NCBI GenBank assembly: GCA_050084985.1
Contig: JBITNC010000001.1
Coordinates: 51,956,001 to 52,020,000, forward strand
Direction: 5' to 3'
Length of the DNA: 64,000 nt
Source: Nageia nagi
Taxonomy: Eukaryota; Pinophyta
Below, one piece after another: positions 62,405 through 64,000 of this stretch (positions are counted from its first letter, which is position 1; each line of letters starts with the position of its first letter). Under the pieces are notes generated by a model. It was not told where the DNA came from. It saw only the letters and a list, made by a program, of their open reading frames with translations, and did not search any database. A program made the position numbers and the translations under genes.

Positions 62405-62869
62405 CATTCTCTTAAACTTAAGTAATAGAAATACCTTACCTATTAGCTTGTTATGGAACCTATGAGAGTCTCAACTTTCTAATGGAAAAATCATGAGGAA
62501 GTTCTCTTTATGTATGATCGATACGAAATATTTTTTAGGAAAGTATAAATTTAATCATTATGATATATAAGTAGAAATCTTATTGGAATTATTATATCTT
62601 GACTTTAATTGTAGGTGTTATTAGTACCACCATTATAAAAGGGTACCAAAAGGTTAATGAAAATTTATAGATTTTAAAATCTACCATAATAGTGGTATTA
62701 ACTTCCTTGCATGTTAAAGTTTTCTACAATGATCCAATTGAGATATATTATACAAAATTAAAAATCTCATTAAAAGATATTTCTAATGACTAATTACATA
62801 AGAAATTTTATATGATAAATGAATTCAAGATTTTTTTGTAAAAAAAAAAATGGATGAAATCAGTATATG

Positions 62870-63235
62870 AACACAACCATTACTAATGAAGAAATCAATC
62901 ATTAAAAATAGAAAAGTTGATTTTTGTACAATGTTGAAGTTGGTCATAACCAATAGAAAGGTCACACAATATTTAAATTAACCATCACTAATAGAAATGT
63001 TTTCCATTGGATATTGCTAAAGTTGACCATCCTGAATGGAAAAGTTGGTAGTTGCATAGTGTTGAAATAGAATATCACTAATAAAAATATTGACCATCAT
63101 ATAATATGGAAGTTTATAATTACCAATGAAAGTTTTAATCATTAGACATTATTCAATTTGTTTCTAACAAAAAATAAATTCAACCATCACCAAAGGAAAC
63201 TCATCATCAACAAAAATAAAGTTGATTGCTACCAA
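62870..63235. repeat. Degenerate tandem repeat of about 55 bp, twin copy
   Basis: Matches 38890-39250. The rest up to 64000 is the AT-rich twin of 39251-40017 with no coding recognised. Confidence 0.6.
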
Positions 63236-64000
63236 AGGTTGAAGTCATTTGACATAAAAATATAAATATCATATGAAATGCTCATAAAGGTTTGTATACA
63301 TATCCTATTGAGGTATACAATATATTTTTCAAAATATAAATATCTATTTAATTAGATGTTGTATGACATATTCTATCTCTTAAAATGATAGTAGAAGTTG
63401 AAAGGTCATTGGAATACCCAAAATTGGTGGGCAACTCAAAAATAACTAGAATCCAAAAGGAAATAATAGGTTGATGGAAGGGAAAGAGTAATTTTTAGTA
63501 TCTATAAATAAGAGTCTTGCACCTCACTTATATAGCAATGAAGGATATTCAAAAGATTTTTTAGGAGTTATAGTAATAAAGGTTTATTGCAAATTGTTCT
63601 CTAATTCTTTCGAGTGATTTGGTAGTTTATTATAGTAGCAATATGTTATGAACCTTCTATGATCATGTATCATCATTATTTGAAATAATTAATAAAGATA
63701 ATGATCTCTTTGATAGTGTTTTTTCCCCTTATAAGGGTTTAGTGATTATAAATCTTACTGTCTCATTTGAAGTGAATGGTTTGTTAATTTTATTATTGTA
63801 TTTCAATAGTCAGTAGAATTTAAATTAAGATCACATATTGCATTCAATTGTAAAATTTTAAGTTATTGAAAAATATCATATTTTTTGTATCATGATCAAT
63901 TGGTATAAGATAAATTTCATTTTTAAGTTATGTGCATGTAATTCAAAAAGTCTTAATAAGGATTTTTCATTTCACATGATTAAAAATTGCAAGAAAGATG

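Larger units (their letters stand above)
47909..64000. repeat. Second unit of the tandem duplication (partial, with internal deletion)
   Basis: 47909-60824 repeats 17781-30696, then after 5 bp (CTTGT, 60825-60829) 60830-64000 repeats 36846-40017. The offset falls from 30,128 to 23,984 and finally to 23,983. Every feature of 17781-30696 therefore has a twin here. The copy is still running at the window end. Confidence 0.92.

Noticed and set aside
1-64000. tRNA or rRNA genes and an intact host gene
   Set aside because: No A-box/B-box pair with cloverleaf potential, no rRNA-like conserved stretch and no long open frame with a complete domain set was seen.

Overview
The window is 64 kb of AT-rich, gene-poor plant nuclear DNA. 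Everything I can identify is a degenerate retroelement, a PPR pseudogene fragment or a non-coding repeat. Ty1/copia, Ty3/gypsy and LINE remnants are nested in each other, a DYW-type pentatricopeptide (PPR) relic is present, and CpG is scarce except in two islands. This points to a large seed-plant genome, probably a gymnosperm such as a conifer; that lineage call is inference. I see no intact protein-coding gene, rRNA, tRNA or CRISPR array.

Layout. Block A (1 to about 7560) is a decayed LINE ORF1-like sequence on the minus strand (DUF4283 plus zinc-knuckle type). A 5.08 kb minus-strand copia element (510-5585) is inserted in it, with both LTRs, a primer-binding site and a decayed target-site duplication. 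Next come a plus-strand LINE reverse-transcriptase relic (about 10262-11502) and a tandem array of four units of about 1.1 kb (12390-16525). From 17427 a second copy of the LINE ORF1 block (block B) appears, interrupted by a different, internally deleted copia element (19035-23666). A DYW-PPR pseudogene (25038-25828), a CpG-richer island (26740-27650), an orphan LTR/PBS (28010-28571), a 28-30 bp minisatellite (31020-31400), a second CpG-richer island (34840-35340), another LINE relic (36590-38420), a gypsy RT relic (about 40800-41600) and a minus-strand copia element (43473-47908) follow.

The main architectural fact is a very recent tandem duplication. Bases 17781-30696 and 36846-40017 recur, almost base for base, at 47909-60824 and 60830-64000. 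The simplest reading is a tandem duplication of a 30,128 bp unit (17781-47908). Its junction at 47908/47909 cuts through the gag region of the last copia element. The second copy has then lost 6,149 bp (equivalent to 30697-36845), leaving 5 bp of filler. By eye I found only about eight differences between the copies, mostly 1 bp indels, several of them in homopolymers. The event is therefore either very young or an assembly artefact (unmerged haplotypes).

Order of events that can be read: (1) dispersal of the LINE ORF1 family (A and B); (2) separate copia insertions into A (at the site matching 18082-18086) and into B (at the site matching 6585-6589), each with its empty site visible in the other block; (3) long decay by point mutation and internal deletion; (4) the 30 kb tandem duplication; (5) the 6.1 kb deletion in the second copy. 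I did not find a previously undescribed functional system. The value of the window is in its datable nested rearrangements.
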